Below, piece after piece: positions 12,094-23,658 of a stretch of 64,000 nucleotides of DNA. The first letter of the stretch is position 1. Every line of letters starts with the position of its first letter. Source of the stretch: Jacaranda mimosifolia (Eukaryota > Streptophyta > Magnoliopsida > Lamiales > Bignoniaceae); NCBI GenBank assembly GCA_018894105.1, contig CM032125.1, positions 29,745,032 to 29,809,031 of the forward strand, given 5' to 3'. The position numbers were made by a program, and so were the translations under genes. The notes below the pieces were generated by a model that saw only the letters and a list, made by a program, of their open reading frames with translations, made no database searches and was not told the DNA's origin.

Positions 12094-12449
12094 AATTGGC
12101 TAAATTTATTTAATTTTTTTAAAACTCCTATATTTTGTAAAATATTCTTGAAGATCATTTTTTAAAATAAAATTTTGAAGTTTTAAATAAAATAAAACAT
12201 CGGAGCTTATAAAATGTTAGTAACAATAATTTTTTAATTAACATAAGTAAAATTATAAAAATTGATAAGATTAAAAAAATAAGTTATGAACACTTTATTT
12301 TTCTTAAAAGAGCTTACAAAATCTTGACATTTTATTTTAGGAGTTCATAAAAAAAAATTCTAAGTAATTTACCAACACTCTATAACAAACTCCTAATCAC
12401 ATTACAAAATATTTTGAGCAGCTTATAAATTCACCCAAATACTCTCTTA
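12094..12449. repeat. AT-rich MITE, family 1 copy C
   Basis: Starts ttggctaaatttatttaat and ends cttataaattcacccaaata, which are inverted copies of each other with mismatches. Same family as 6189. Confidence 0.6.
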
Positions 12450-13351
12450 ATTAGATACTAATTGCGCATCAGTTTGTTTTTAAGCACATTTTCACGCAAT
12501 TACAGGGGATGCCTTTTTAATTAGAAATTGAACAAAAAAGTAGTTGCAACTTTTTTGACCAAAGGACCAATCACGGGAACTCTTAAGATTAATTGGTGAA
12601 AAGCAATAAAAGTTACATGCGTATCATGTGATCAACATTTTAGGCAACTTTAGGTATGTTGTGGGCCAATAAAATTGAAATGGTGGACTTTCCATTAATG
12701 TGGACTGGTGTAATTGTCCAACAACAGAGTTTAGTACATATAATTTCAAGGCAAAATTCCAAAAAAAATAAAAATAAAAATAAAAATACAATCCTGTTTT
12801 GGTTTAACGTTCATGTATGTTCTCAATAGTCATCATAATACAATTTTATATAATTTAATACAGAAAGATTGTTTTGGGATTTTAAAATTATATAATATTT
12901 TTTTAAACCTTTGTTGTCATTCAACAAAAAAATTAATAAATTAATTGGTTAAGGCAACACGAGGTTGTTAACATAATGTTTTAAGGTTAGTTTGATGATC
13001 TCAGAGTGAGGTGTTAGTTAGGTCAAGGAAGAAAATTTCCCAAGTGCTGAGTGGATTTTGAGTAGGAACCTTCTCAGACATGTTTAAAAAAGTCTAATGT
13101 TGTTAGTCACGAGATTAAGGTAGCAATAATTAATTGCTTTATGTTGCGCGTAGAAGAAGTGTATCATATTAATAAACTACAAGCGTAGTCTTAATGATCA
13201 ATGTAGTACATCACTTAATACAGTCCATGGGCTATGAACTTGTAAGATGGTGAGTAGTTAGTTCGTTCAATAATATTATCCTTATATTTTTATGAATAAA
13301 ATTAAGAGTTAAGGTAGGATATAATATTTTTATCTTATTTTATCATTCGTT
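12450..13351. other. Spacer
   Basis: AT-rich with no long ORF, and no repeat seen besides a short AAAAATA run near 12760-12790. Confidence 0.5.
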
Positions 13352-14212
13352 TTAGGCTTATAAATGGGTAGGGTATCACCCTATCCACACTCATATCCTA
13401 AAATACCCAAAAGCATGAGACTCTAATCCTACCTTACCTTATCTAACCCAAGACCCATTGGGTCTAGTTTATTAGACTTATATTTTTAATATATATATAT
13501 TTATTTTCTCAATATATACTAAAAATATTATTTGGCATTAGATAACAAAAAATAATTTTTTTATATTTAATCATTAAATTTAAATTATTTAATTTTAAAC
13601 TTTTTGCTAATTAAATTAACTGTTTTATTGATATAATAGTTAAACTTTATCAATACAATTAAAAATTAAACATTTTGCTAATTAAATTAATATAATTAAA
13701 AAAATAGTTAATAAAAACAGTTTAAAAGCAAAAAAAAATTTCTATATTTAATTTTATAAAAACAATTAATTTCTATATTAATAAAATTTATTCATTAACA
13801 AAATTAATTTTATTAACTATTTTTATAAAAATTATTTATTCCACTATTAATTTTAATATTATTAATTTTATTAATGAGAAATGTTCAACTGTTTTTAAAA
13901 AAAAAAAAAATTGTTCTCCCAATATATTAACTTTATTAATTTAATTTAATTTTTAATAAAAAAATTATTTAGTTCTTGCTATTCATTCACATATTTGTAA
14001 TTTATATATATATATATATATAATTTATCATTAATATAAATTTGATTTTGGTATAAATAATTTTTAGGTTCATATAATAAATATAAGTATAAAATAATGG
14101 GTAATTTTTGGATATGCGTACAAGGGTAACTTATGGGTACAGACTTTACTCATACCCATTGGCCATTACACTATTTTTAAGTACGAGTATGGATATTAAA
14201 ATTTTGGGCCTG
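13352..14212. repeat. Degenerate AT-rich repeat with GGGTA-rich ends
   Basis: The two ends carry mirrored words (gggtagggtatcaccctatcc on the left; gggtaacttatgggtac..actcatacccattgg on the right), and the middle is almost pure A/T. It looks like an old non-autonomous DNA transposon, but I could not fix its ends or find a target-site duplication. Confidence 0.35.
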
Positions 14213-14922
14213 GCAGGCCTAATTCGTTTGGTTGAAATGATAATGGACACTTAAATCCACATGAATATCAAAAGCCAATGTTTATATGTGTAATTTTCAT
14301 GATAAATTAACCTACCATCCCTATGAGTTTCTTTATCATGCTAGTCAAATTATACCACAATGATAAAAAACACACAAATTATCACATGATAAATAATCAT
14401 AAGATAATTTAAAATTCCAACCAAACTAGTCCTAATAGTTTGAATTTTAACAAACTTTTAAGTGTATGTATATATATATATATATAAATAGAAACAAAAA
14501 AAATTGCAAGGAGTAGTTCGGAAAATGAAAGTTGAATTAAGCGAATTTTAATTTAACATGATTTATTTGGGATCGACTTGATATGAATTTGAGAATATTT
14601 TTCTAGTTGGATGCTCATATCAAAGTAAGTTTGGATCAAAGTTTAGTTATTTTTTATATTATAATTTTGAAATTAAACACATGTTAGAATTGTTGAGAAT
14701 CTTTTCATTGAAAACTCTTAGTCCAATTAAAAAAAGAATTATAGTAAAAAAAGTAAAGAGAAAATATATAGTAGGTGGAGTGACAGTTGTGATTGCACAC
14801 AATGATATGAATATTATTGTGGCTACCACTTAGTGCTTGTCTTGGTTGATGACTTGATATGCCGATATAGACTACCTAATCCAAAAGATTTGACAATGTA
14901 CTAATGATATGAATATTTATAA
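14213..14922. other. Spacer
   Basis: No gene. A short (TA)n run is at 14465-14485. Confidence 0.5.
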
Positions 14923-15330
14923 TAGAGATGCATATGAGTTGAATGAAGCCGAGCTTCGATCATTTATTTAGTTCAAGCTCGAATCAAATTAAATGAATCA
15001 AATTCAAGTTTAACGGGTTAAAATGATTAAAGTTTGAGCACGATTCGAGCCCTTATTTGAGTTATACTTAATTCAACTTGATTTATTTGACTTTAGTTTA
15101 TAATCAAGATTTGGCTCAAGTTTGAGTTCAAAATTTTCAGTTATTTTATAAAAAAATATGAATTAATATATGATTATAATTTTTTATATATAAATATTTT
15201 GAAAAAGAAAATGACTCATAAGCCAAGCTAGTTTATAAATTTGCAAACAAAGATTATTCGATTTAAACTTAACTCAAATTTATATGAATTTTCAAACTCG
15301 AGCCCTTGACTTGATTCATTTGCATTCTTA
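14923..15330. mobile_element. hAT-type MITE, family 2 copy 2
   Basis: Starts tagagatgcatatgagttg and ends ttcatttgcattctta. The interior aligns with the copy at 9849 (gccgagctt, ttcaagctcga, caaattcaagtt). The ends are more mutated and no clear target-site duplication remains, so it is older than copy 1. Confidence 0.7.
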
Positions 15331-15475
15331 ATGTTATGTCTGCCACTTGGGAACTTCCCCTCAATTCAAAGGATTAGGCGGACATGATTATATTATGGGT
15401 CAGTTCAATCTGATCCAAGCCATTCAATTGCCAAGGACATATAAATTTCGAAAGCCATTTGACAAATACAGGGAA

Positions 15476-15797
15476 TGTTTGATTATGTTTTTTGTTTGAT
15501 TTTATTATGTGTTTTTGAAAAATGAATTATTGAAGAATGTGAAAGTTACTTTTTTGTATGTTTGTTTATGTCTTGGAGAGACATTTTTTACTATCGTAGT
15601 CAAATCAATATTTTTTTGTTAGATTTTTGGAGTAAAAATGAAATTAAATGATTTTTTTAATGTTAGAATAATAATAATATATATAATATACGTATGTATA
15701 TATTTGAAAATGTGTGTTTTGAAGAAAAAATGGAGATATGTTTGGTTATGTTTCCCCAAAACAATGTTGTTTTGGAGAAACATAACCAAACAAAGCC
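15476..15797. repeat. MITE with internal 25-bp hairpin
   Basis: The outer ends are inverted (tgtttgattatgtttttt on the left, complement of aaacataaccaaacaaag on the right). At 15739-15792 there is a second compact inverted repeat: tttggttatgtttccccaaaa faces ttttggagaaacataaccaaa across a few bases. No coding capacity. Confidence 0.6.
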
Positions 15798-16582
15798 ATA
15801 ATATTTCCTACGGTATTTTTGACAATACATGTCACGCCCGAGCAATTTTAGCTCTAACAGAACCTTCGGTTACAACTCTCAATATCATTTTGGCCCATAT
15901 TCTCAAAGGGTTTTTTAGCGACGAATCAGCAAATGTAAATGCCCATCAAGTTGGAACATGAACAGCCGTCAGCACTGACATTCTGAAAGGGTTTCAACAG
16001 GTTTAGGAAACCCATGTCCAATTACAGCCCAGATTCTATCAGTGCTGGGCTGCCCAATATAATTTTGACATTTGAAACTTCAGCTCTATCCATACTTCTC
16101 AAGTCCAGCACAGGCCTAATCCAAGTTAACTTTAACAAGGTCAATCCAAGCAAAAGCCAATCCACTCTGCTGGTCCAGTCCTGATTTAGGACAGGAAAAT
16201 CATTTGACAAGAATCTGGAGTGAAACCTAGACTGTTCCACAGTAAACTACTATGCAAACTGCACAAGAAGAAAAAGAACTAGAATCAAAGATGTCATTCT
16301 AAGAAAAACTAGGATATACGAGAAAATGAGAAAACACAGATCAATAACATAGTTTAACGTTCAAACGATACACACATAAGCTTAAGTACACAGAAGAACC
16401 GATAGTCATTCTTGGTTTATGAGAAAGAGACAGCAAAATACTTCTCCAAAGAGAAGCAACCCAGCTCTTCAAACTAGCATCCATTTGTCAAAGTGCCCGG
16501 CTAAAAGTAGCTAGATAAGCATCTTCCTAATCCGAGGCATACATAAGGGAAAGCCGAAGTAATCTAACAGATCAAAGTGGAG
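15798..16582. other. 3' flank of the BAG7-like gene
   Basis: Moderate GC, no supported ORF. The part nearest 16582 should hold the 3' UTR and polyadenylation region of the minus-strand BAG gene. Confidence 0.5.
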
Positions 16583-19500
16583 TTACAAGCATGCTTCAAA
16601 AGTTTCAGATGCAGTTGCCCCTTCATCCAGCATCTGGACAACCCGTGCAACACCTGCAGCAAGTTCCTTGTTGATCACACCATCGGGCATATCGAAAGTT
16701 CTCCTCCTGGCCAAAGATTTTCCTGGAGGTCGAGGGTCCACAACATCAAGCATCGCTTCCAGCTCATCAACCATGGACTTTTTTGCAGCTCGAGCTATCA
16801 GATCAGCACCCTAATAAAGATGAAATAATCATAAAAAGAATAAGCAGACATGTGAAACCAGCCACAAATATAAGCTTCAAAAAGGCAAGCTATACAGAAC
16901 ATACAAAAATTCCGGATCCGCTGTGAAGAAAAATATAAGCACTTGCAAGGAAGTGAGCATTTAGGGAATTGAAACCTCAGTGAGGAAAAACTGGGAATGG
17001 ATTCACACACTCTACCCAGAAACAACTGATTCAACGTGAAACTTTACTACTCTGAATATAGAGGTGAGCCACCACAATTTTGTTGATGGCTCTTTATGCT
17101 GATAACAACAAATGTTCATAATCCTTCACATGTTGTTATGACCCATCATTCATATAGCAAGATTATGTTGAGAGACATCTAGAATATACGCACAGCAATC
17201 ATGTTGTAATAACCCATTGTTTATTAAAAATATGTTCTTTCAGAATGATGATTAGAAATTTGGAACGGGGAAAAGTAGTAAACGCAAACACTTTCTGCTA
17301 ACCTCAATGGCATCAACAGTGAGAAGCAACACAATAATCTTTTCAGAGAACCTCTGGAGCTCTTCTGCATCACGGACAAGACGACGACGGTAAGAGAAGT
17401 TGTTGAACAAAGCCCTAATCTCCTTCAACTTTGTCTTTGCAAGGGCCAGCTCCCGAAGTGCACGTAGAGCCTGCGACCTTCGGATAAGATAAGCCCGGAA
17501 ACTCTTCTGAATCAGAGCTGCTGCATCTTGCAGAGACAATTCCTTCCGCTTACCCCTTTTCTTTTCCACTCTCCTGGCAAAAGCCTGTCACCATAATATT
17601 GACACAATAAACACTTAGAAAAAAACATAAAATATAGGTAAAATATCTTTAGCCAGCAAAAAGTTCTGAGAGAAAGGACAAATCACCCCATACTAGAGTT
17701 GGTTCTCACAACTCCTAAAAGGAATATCATCTAAATTCTAAAAATAGAACAAATTCAAAATTAGACAGTGACTTTTCTTGGAAGGAGATATGGTCCCTCC
17801 AGGAGATCAGTCTGTGAGGTCCAAAGCGTGTTCATATGCCAACTGGTGGCACATGCAAGATTTAATTAATGAAGAGAGTGACTCCAACTTCAAGTGGAAA
17901 AATAGAGGAGAAGAAATAACCAACTATTATCAATAGTCTACACACCAATATTTTCATCATAAAGTAGCCGAAGTATCAGTACAAGAAAGTCTCACAAGAA
18001 AAGGTGATATAATTAGTCATAGGCAGATGCAGATGGACAAGGGTCCTATTTCTATGATATAGATGATTTTTAGTATTTCCTGATCCCCTCTTCAATTTTT
18101 TTCCCTAATTTTTTTAAGTAGAGTACAAAAGATAAAACTGAGAAGCAATTCTTTGTATCTCTGGATTCTCTGCTTCTCACCCACTCTTCAGTAGGCTTTT
18201 CTGAGCTGCAGCTATAGTATTTCTATCTCTTCTACATCACTCCATGGATCTCAAGTTTAATAGGCACCAAACCATAAGCACATGCAATTGACTTGTACAC
18301 CTTACAGTATATTCAGATTTCTTCTTACCCCGAGAGAGATAACGAACTCCTGTGAAGAGGAAGAGAAAAAGATAAATTTGTAGTCAAGGCCACGCCAAAT
18401 TAAGGCCACCTCCTTGCATCGGTTCGAAATGGACGAACACCATGACACCTAACTCCCTCTCTTGCACGCATTCTCTTACACTGGCAACATATGATAGTTT
18501 TTGGAGTCTATTTTAAGTAAATAATTTGCTTTTCAATATCTCTCAACATTATCGTCCCTGTTCCTCCAGAAGTTGCATGTGAAAGTGGTAAGAACCACAA
18601 GCAGATAGCCTTTACATTGTCGAAAGAATAATTCCACTAAATATGAAATAAAGTTGCGGAAGAAGTGCTCTCACTGAATTAGTTTTAGACCTCTCACAAG
18701 CCATCACAACTGCTGGGGATATCTTCTTTATAGGATGGAATTTGTAGATAGTTTCATCCTCATTTGATTGAGGCGAGTGGTTAGAAATATATGAAGGCAT
18801 CAGAACACATATTAATATTTGTTTATTAAGATAGATTTTAGTAATTATCAATCTTGCATTCCTTCCATTCTCCGTCGAGGCTTAAGTTGTAAGCCACTCA
18901 AAGGTAGAACACCAAAATTTTTATAGTCTTAAGTCTTGAGAATACAGAAGTTTTCTCTTCATCAAATTGGGAGCAAAATGATAGATGGTTCTAAACTACT
19001 GAACCGAAGTCACTCAAAACTAGGTCAATAAGCACAAAAACGGCCTAAAGAAATTCTTAATAATTCTTTTCAATGCTTGAGTCCAAATTAATTGATCAGG
19101 AGAAAGTATAAAAACTGAAGACAATGCAGAAAGCAACAATGTCCCGATCTAGATGCCCAAAATTAAAAATCAAGGCAGACTAAACAATAACTACATTCGC
19201 AACTTGGACAACAATGCCGACTGGGTGAAAGCAGCATAATGGTTGAGCTGATCTTACATATGCTAAAAAGGTAGGGGACATTTCCTTTCCTTCGGGCTTC
19301 CACCCAAGTTTTATTTTCATTGTTGCCAATCAGGAGAATTACCACCTTCCTTATAAGTCCATTAACATTCAACAACTTTTAGACATTAATGATTCACTAG
19401 TACAGGGATCGTAACTAAGATTTTTCAAATTCAAGTTAGAACCATATGGATCTCAATCAACAATAATCATGGATCTGCAGAACATTCCTGCAACCTCTCA

Positions 19501-20393
19501 TCGTCAATGGAACAGCTTAAGACAACAGCTAGAAAGAATCAACAAAATTTTGCATCAAAAAAACAACTCAATCAAGATAAAAAGCGACGTTCACATTGTT
19601 GAGAAACATAAGATTGTATGATGAGTCAAATCCATTAATGCATAAAAAATAAGATAATCGTACCAACCTGCTTTAAAACAATGGCCCCATGATCAGATGG
19701 CTCTTCAATCTCAACAATGCGAGCAGCAGACCCGACTGATTTACCCTTCTCCTTCACTTTCTCACTTTTCTTCTTCTTCTTCTTCTTCTCCTCCGATTCG
19801 CTGCTGCTGTCGCCACTGGACACCTTAATCGTGTACGTCTGCTCGATCGGCAAGTTTCCAGCACCTTTCTTTTTAATCTCAGCCGTCCATTTGTAACTCT
19901 TCTCCAACCCTTTCTTCTCATCCTTCCCGTCCTTAATCTCTGCTACCCATTTGTACTTCCGGTCTTTCTCCGGGCTCTTTAACTCCGCCGTCCATGTGTA
20001 CTTCCTCTCCCCAATCTTCTTCTTCTCACTCTTTTCCTCCCTAACCAGCCGGTCAAACCCCACCTCCAAAGCAGAAACGCGATCGCTGAGCGTCTGCAAG
20101 TACAGCTCACCGAGCCCGAGCCGGCGGGTAACCCGGCGAGTTGAGGTGTAAAATGGGCTTTCTTCGATCTGGATCAGATCGGTGATAGTGTCAAAATCAT
20201 CCAACAAAACAGGTGGGGTCGGGGGGAATCTTAGCAGGTCGAGAGTGTAGTCTAGCTCGTCTTCAAAAATGGGGAAGGAAGGGAGGCAAGGGTTTAGCAA
20301 TAGGGTTCTTGGTGGGTTGAAAATGGAGGTTTCTTTGAGGAAGTATGAAGGGTAGGAGCGCTCAACAATCTCGAATCTCCTGAATCTACTCAT
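16583..20393 (-). CDS. BAG7: BAG family Hsp70 co-chaperone, BAG7-like
   Basis: Three exons on the minus strand: 20393-19668, 17584-17303 and 16810-16583. Splicing is GT-AG, in phase 0 at both junctions, and gives 411 residues, close to Arabidopsis BAG7. I chose the ATG at 20393 (MSRFRRFEI) because the BAG7 N-terminus begins there; an in-frame ATG at 20408 exists. The protein has a hydrophobic N-terminal third, two or three repeated [KY]xWxAE-type segments near residues 125-190, a lysine/serine-rich acidic stretch, an IQ calmodulin-binding motif near residues 262-282 (AALIQKSFRAYLIRR), and then a BAG domain to about residue 350. In Arabidopsis, BAG7 binds the ER Hsp70 BiP and acts in the unfolded-protein and heat response. 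Intron 1 is long (2083 bp) and contains nothing I recognise. The gene appears intact. Confidence 0.93.
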
Positions 20394-20859
20394 CCTTTTC
20401 AGCTTCAATCAAGAAAACTCCTTCAGATATTAAAGCTGATAATTACTCTGCGTATGAAAAATGTAGAAAGGGAGAGGAGAATGCTGGAAAGGGTGTATGA
20501 AAAGAAGCTCAAGTGAGCATGAAGTCAAAAGGAGGTGGAAGTGAGGTTGACAGGGGTATAATTGGTATTTAGGTGGACTTGGAATAACGGCGTTGGCGAT
20601 GACTGTGCTTTCGGAATATAACATGCGTTGTGTGTGTGATTTTTTTTGGACGAAAATGGGGCCAAGGCATGAATTAATGGCGAATAGAATTGGAAAAATT
20701 AATTATTTAAATTTTCATCATTTTTCTAAAGAAATAAAGGAAAAAGAACTTTTGTATTTTGGTATGTTTTTCAAAAGATCCGTTGGCATCTCATGATTAT
20801 ATGTTGTATCAGATCCAAGCACTTGTTTGGAATAATCACTCTAATAAACAACTTTACGG
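20394..20859 (-). promoter_or_regulatory. 5' leader and promoter of the BAG7-like gene
   Basis: The minus strand from 20600 to 20394 is C/T-rich like a plant leader. I do not see a convincing TATA box or a perfect heat-shock element. Confidence 0.35.
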
Positions 20860-21112
20860 CCTGTTTGGTCTTATTTTTATTTTCATTATTTTTAAAATTT
20901 GAAAAAATAATTAGTAAAAATGAGTTAAAAATAAGTATGTGAAGAAAGATAGTAATAATGATAATAGAGAGAAAAGATATATAAGTTATTGAAAAATGTA
21001 TTTTGAGAATAAAAATAAAAATATATTGAGTGAAAATGTGTATAAAATGATGTGTTTTGATTTTCAAATAATTGAAAGTATGAAAATATAATTTGAAAAT
21101 AAAACCAAACAA
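20860..21112. repeat. MITE, family 3 copy 1
   Basis: About 250 bp with inverted ends: ctgtttggtcttatttttat on the left, and the complement of aaaataaaaccaaacaa on the right. It shares its ends and interior words (gtgttttgattttcaaataa, attttgagaataaaaataaa) with the interrupted copy at 43351-44445. Confidence 0.7.
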
Positions 21113-21130
21113 ATTATGAAAGAATAGATA

Positions 21131-21156
21131 AGGAGAGAGAGAGAGAGAGAGAGAGG
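21131..21156. repeat. Short (GA)n run
   Basis: About 12 GA units next to a MITE. Confidence 0.9.
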
Positions 21157-21162
21157 AGAATT

Positions 21163-21503
21163 TTTTTGCTAAACTTACTTATAGTATCTTTTACATTTAT
21201 AAGATGTTAGTTAAATCTTAATTAAAAAATAAGTTGTTAAATTATTTGAATAAAATAAAATTTTAAAATTTATAAAATATTAATAATGATAATTTTATGA
21301 TTAATTTGGTGATGATTTTATTAATGTCTTAAAAATAAGTTAAAAACTTTTTTATTTAAAAAAGTTACAAAATCCAAACATTTTATTTTGAAAATGTATA
21401 AGCCTTTTTTTAAATAAAATATTAATTATTTTGTAATGTTATAAGTTCTGAAATATTTTATAAATGATTTTTAAAAATTTATAAATTCATCAAAAAACCT
21501 TGT
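21163..21503. repeat. AT-rich MITE, family 1 copy D
   Basis: Starts tttgctaaacttacttatag and ends taaattcatcaaaaaacctt, with 'tttataagatgtta' inside. Same family as 6189. Confidence 0.55.
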
Positions 21504-22428
21504 AATTATAAAAATATCTCTTAAAAGTATATCCAATTGTTCATATATTCCTTTATATTTAGTGTCCAAAAAAAGAAAATAAAATAAAACTCAATGTATA
21601 TTTGTTTGCCGAAATTAAAATAGTGGATGAAAACTCAATTGATATTCATTAGGATTTCAAAAATAATTAAAAATTACAAATAAATGATTAAGAATTATTA
21701 CTAAGGTAATGTATGGTAATGAGACAAAGTATGTCAAAATCAAGGGCTTAGGGGAACGGGAAAATAGGAGAAATTTTGGAGATTAACTCATTTAACGTGG
21801 GAGTGTTTTGGGGAATTCCTAACCTCCTTTTTGGAGGCCAAACAGAGGAATGTTTACAAAATTATTTTGCCGAAATGCAATTAAACATAGTTTAAGATTT
21901 TGAAATGATAAAAAAGGCAAATAAACGATTGAAAATTACTATCGTTAATCGAGGGCATTTGCAAGTGTGTGTTTTTCAAAAGTATTATCAAATAGCAATA
22001 TATAATTATAGAGTTCATTTTTATTTTTCTTAACAAATAAACCCAAAATATCGCGAGCGAAGAGTAAATTCTATTTGACTTCTCCTTCTCTAAGTGCCAT
22101 CATTATGCTGGGTACAATTGGAATTTGAATCTCATTCGTGAAACCAGCTGGATAAAGAGCGTGGGGACGACCGTGGCTTTGGCGCTCGCCGCGTAGGGAA
22201 GAAAAGTTTTAGGACAGAAAAGGGCCTGAGCCGGTGATTAAATTACAAAGACAGAAGAGAAAATAGCATAGAAAATAGAGATGAAAGAACCTTTTGCGGT
22301 ACGTTGATTGATAAGGCAAAGATGCGCGGGAGCATGTGGATTTCTGACTTTGGCACTATTGTCACTCCTCACAGCTGTCCAAACCAATAAATTAAAAGAT
22401 ACTCAAATTGCTAAAAAGAATATATTAA
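21504..22428. other. Spacer
   Basis: No supported ORF. A slightly GC-richer patch at 22130-22340 has no recognisable content. Confidence 0.5.
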
Positions 22429-22566
22429 ATATTATATTAATATGCTAAGTGATTTATGGTTCAATGACATAAATCTCCTACATAATATGAAATGTCAGAA
22501 GTTCGAACGCTAACAAGTTCTTGATATGTGTGCGTGTGTATAAATAAAAAAATATTACATTAATAT
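22429..22566 (+). mobile_element. tRNA-type SINE, copy 1, with TSD
   Basis: The body, 22444-22551, is flanked by a 15-bp direct repeat: atattatattaatat at 22429 and atattacattaatat at 22552 (one mismatch). The body has a B-box-like agttcgaac and the tail gtgtataaataaaaaaa. It aligns with the copies at 38355 and 60368, for example caatgacataaatctcc and tgtgtgcgtgtgtataaataaa. Confidence 0.85.
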
Positions 22567-22958
22567 ATATGAAATTAAATAGAAAAATAGATATATTTAT
22601 TTTGAATGTATAGCCAAATGTTTTGAGAAAAAAATAATTTAGAACGCATAAGTATATAATTTTTTTTTAATTTTTATTTTAAAGGATAAATTTTCTATTG
22701 TAAACGTCTTTTAGCTTTTGTAAATGGTATGAAAACAATTTTTTTATAATATTCTTGTAATTGTATAATTACTAAAAAAATATTTATATTAAGATAATGA
22801 TCAAAAGATATAGTTTATGCATTTTGATTGATGTGTAATGTGAATAATTAACATATTTTAAATACTTTAAAAATAGATTTGAGAGAAAACTTTAATTTTG
22901 TTTTCAGAAAAAAGAAACATGTTGAAGAAATAAATCCAAACAAAGCAAAAAATATCGG
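22567..22958. other. Spacer
   Basis: AT-rich, nothing recognised. Confidence 0.5.
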
Positions 22959-23658
22959 TGATATGGGATGGCCCAACCAGGTCAGCCCAAATCAAGTTGG
23001 CCCAAGGATGTGGCGCCAGGCCCAGTCTTGCCTCCGAGGCCCATGGGCGCAATCGACCTGAGTCGACCTCTTATTCGACCTGTGCTGCTAATCCATTCCC
23101 CATAACGTTGTTAGGTCGACCTCATGATCAACCAGAGATATCGTTACAGTACAATACTCCTCTGCCGCATTAAATGCACTAACAGGCTGTATGCCTCCGC
23201 ATTAATGGCGCATGCCACCCCATTACCGCTTGACACAGCAGACACTTCAACAGTGTACTACCATGCCCTAAAATCTGGGGAGACAGCAACCTGGAACAGC
23301 ACAGTGAGGATCGAGGGGAGATGACTAATTGCCCCTCATGCAAGGACAAAGGTCTTCTCTACACATCAAGGGCATCACAGACAAATCCCCAAGGAGAGAA
23401 GGTTATAAGTACCTCAATTCCAACCCTTTAAAAGTATGCTCTCAGATACACAAGAAGCCCCTACTCTGTCGCTCTCGTTATCTGGTCGACCTGTGCTGAT
23501 TCGAGCGTCGGAGTGCCTTAGCCGAGGGCCCCTCGGCTAATATGACGTTTGTTACGTGATTGCAGGACTCATTCCCATTCCCTATCGGAAGTCGACCATA
23601 CAGGTCGAACCTCACTCAGAATTCCTTTCGATCTGACTTTCAAGAGATTGAACCCTCA
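22959..23658 (+). mobile_element. Solo LTR related to the Tat element LTR
   Basis: About 700 bp from TGATATGGGAT to ACCCTCA. It matches the reverse complement of the LTRs at 49847-50535 and 59683-60350 in layout: gatatgggat start, ggcccaa blocks, gcattaatg/gcattaaatgc words, the ttataagtac promoter region, and an agccgagggcccctcggcta inverted repeat. No internal retroelement sequence adjoins it. Flanking 5-mers (atcgg and tcaat) do not match, so the target-site duplication is lost or the ends are off by a few bases. Confidence 0.8.

Noticed and set aside
15638..16240. Open frames of 107 codons (+) and 72 codons (-) near the BAG gene 3' end
   Set aside because: The first runs through a MITE hairpin; neither has recognisable domains.
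22867..23324. Overlapping short frames on both strands
   Set aside because: They fall within the solo LTR; the composition is that of the LTR, not of a gene.
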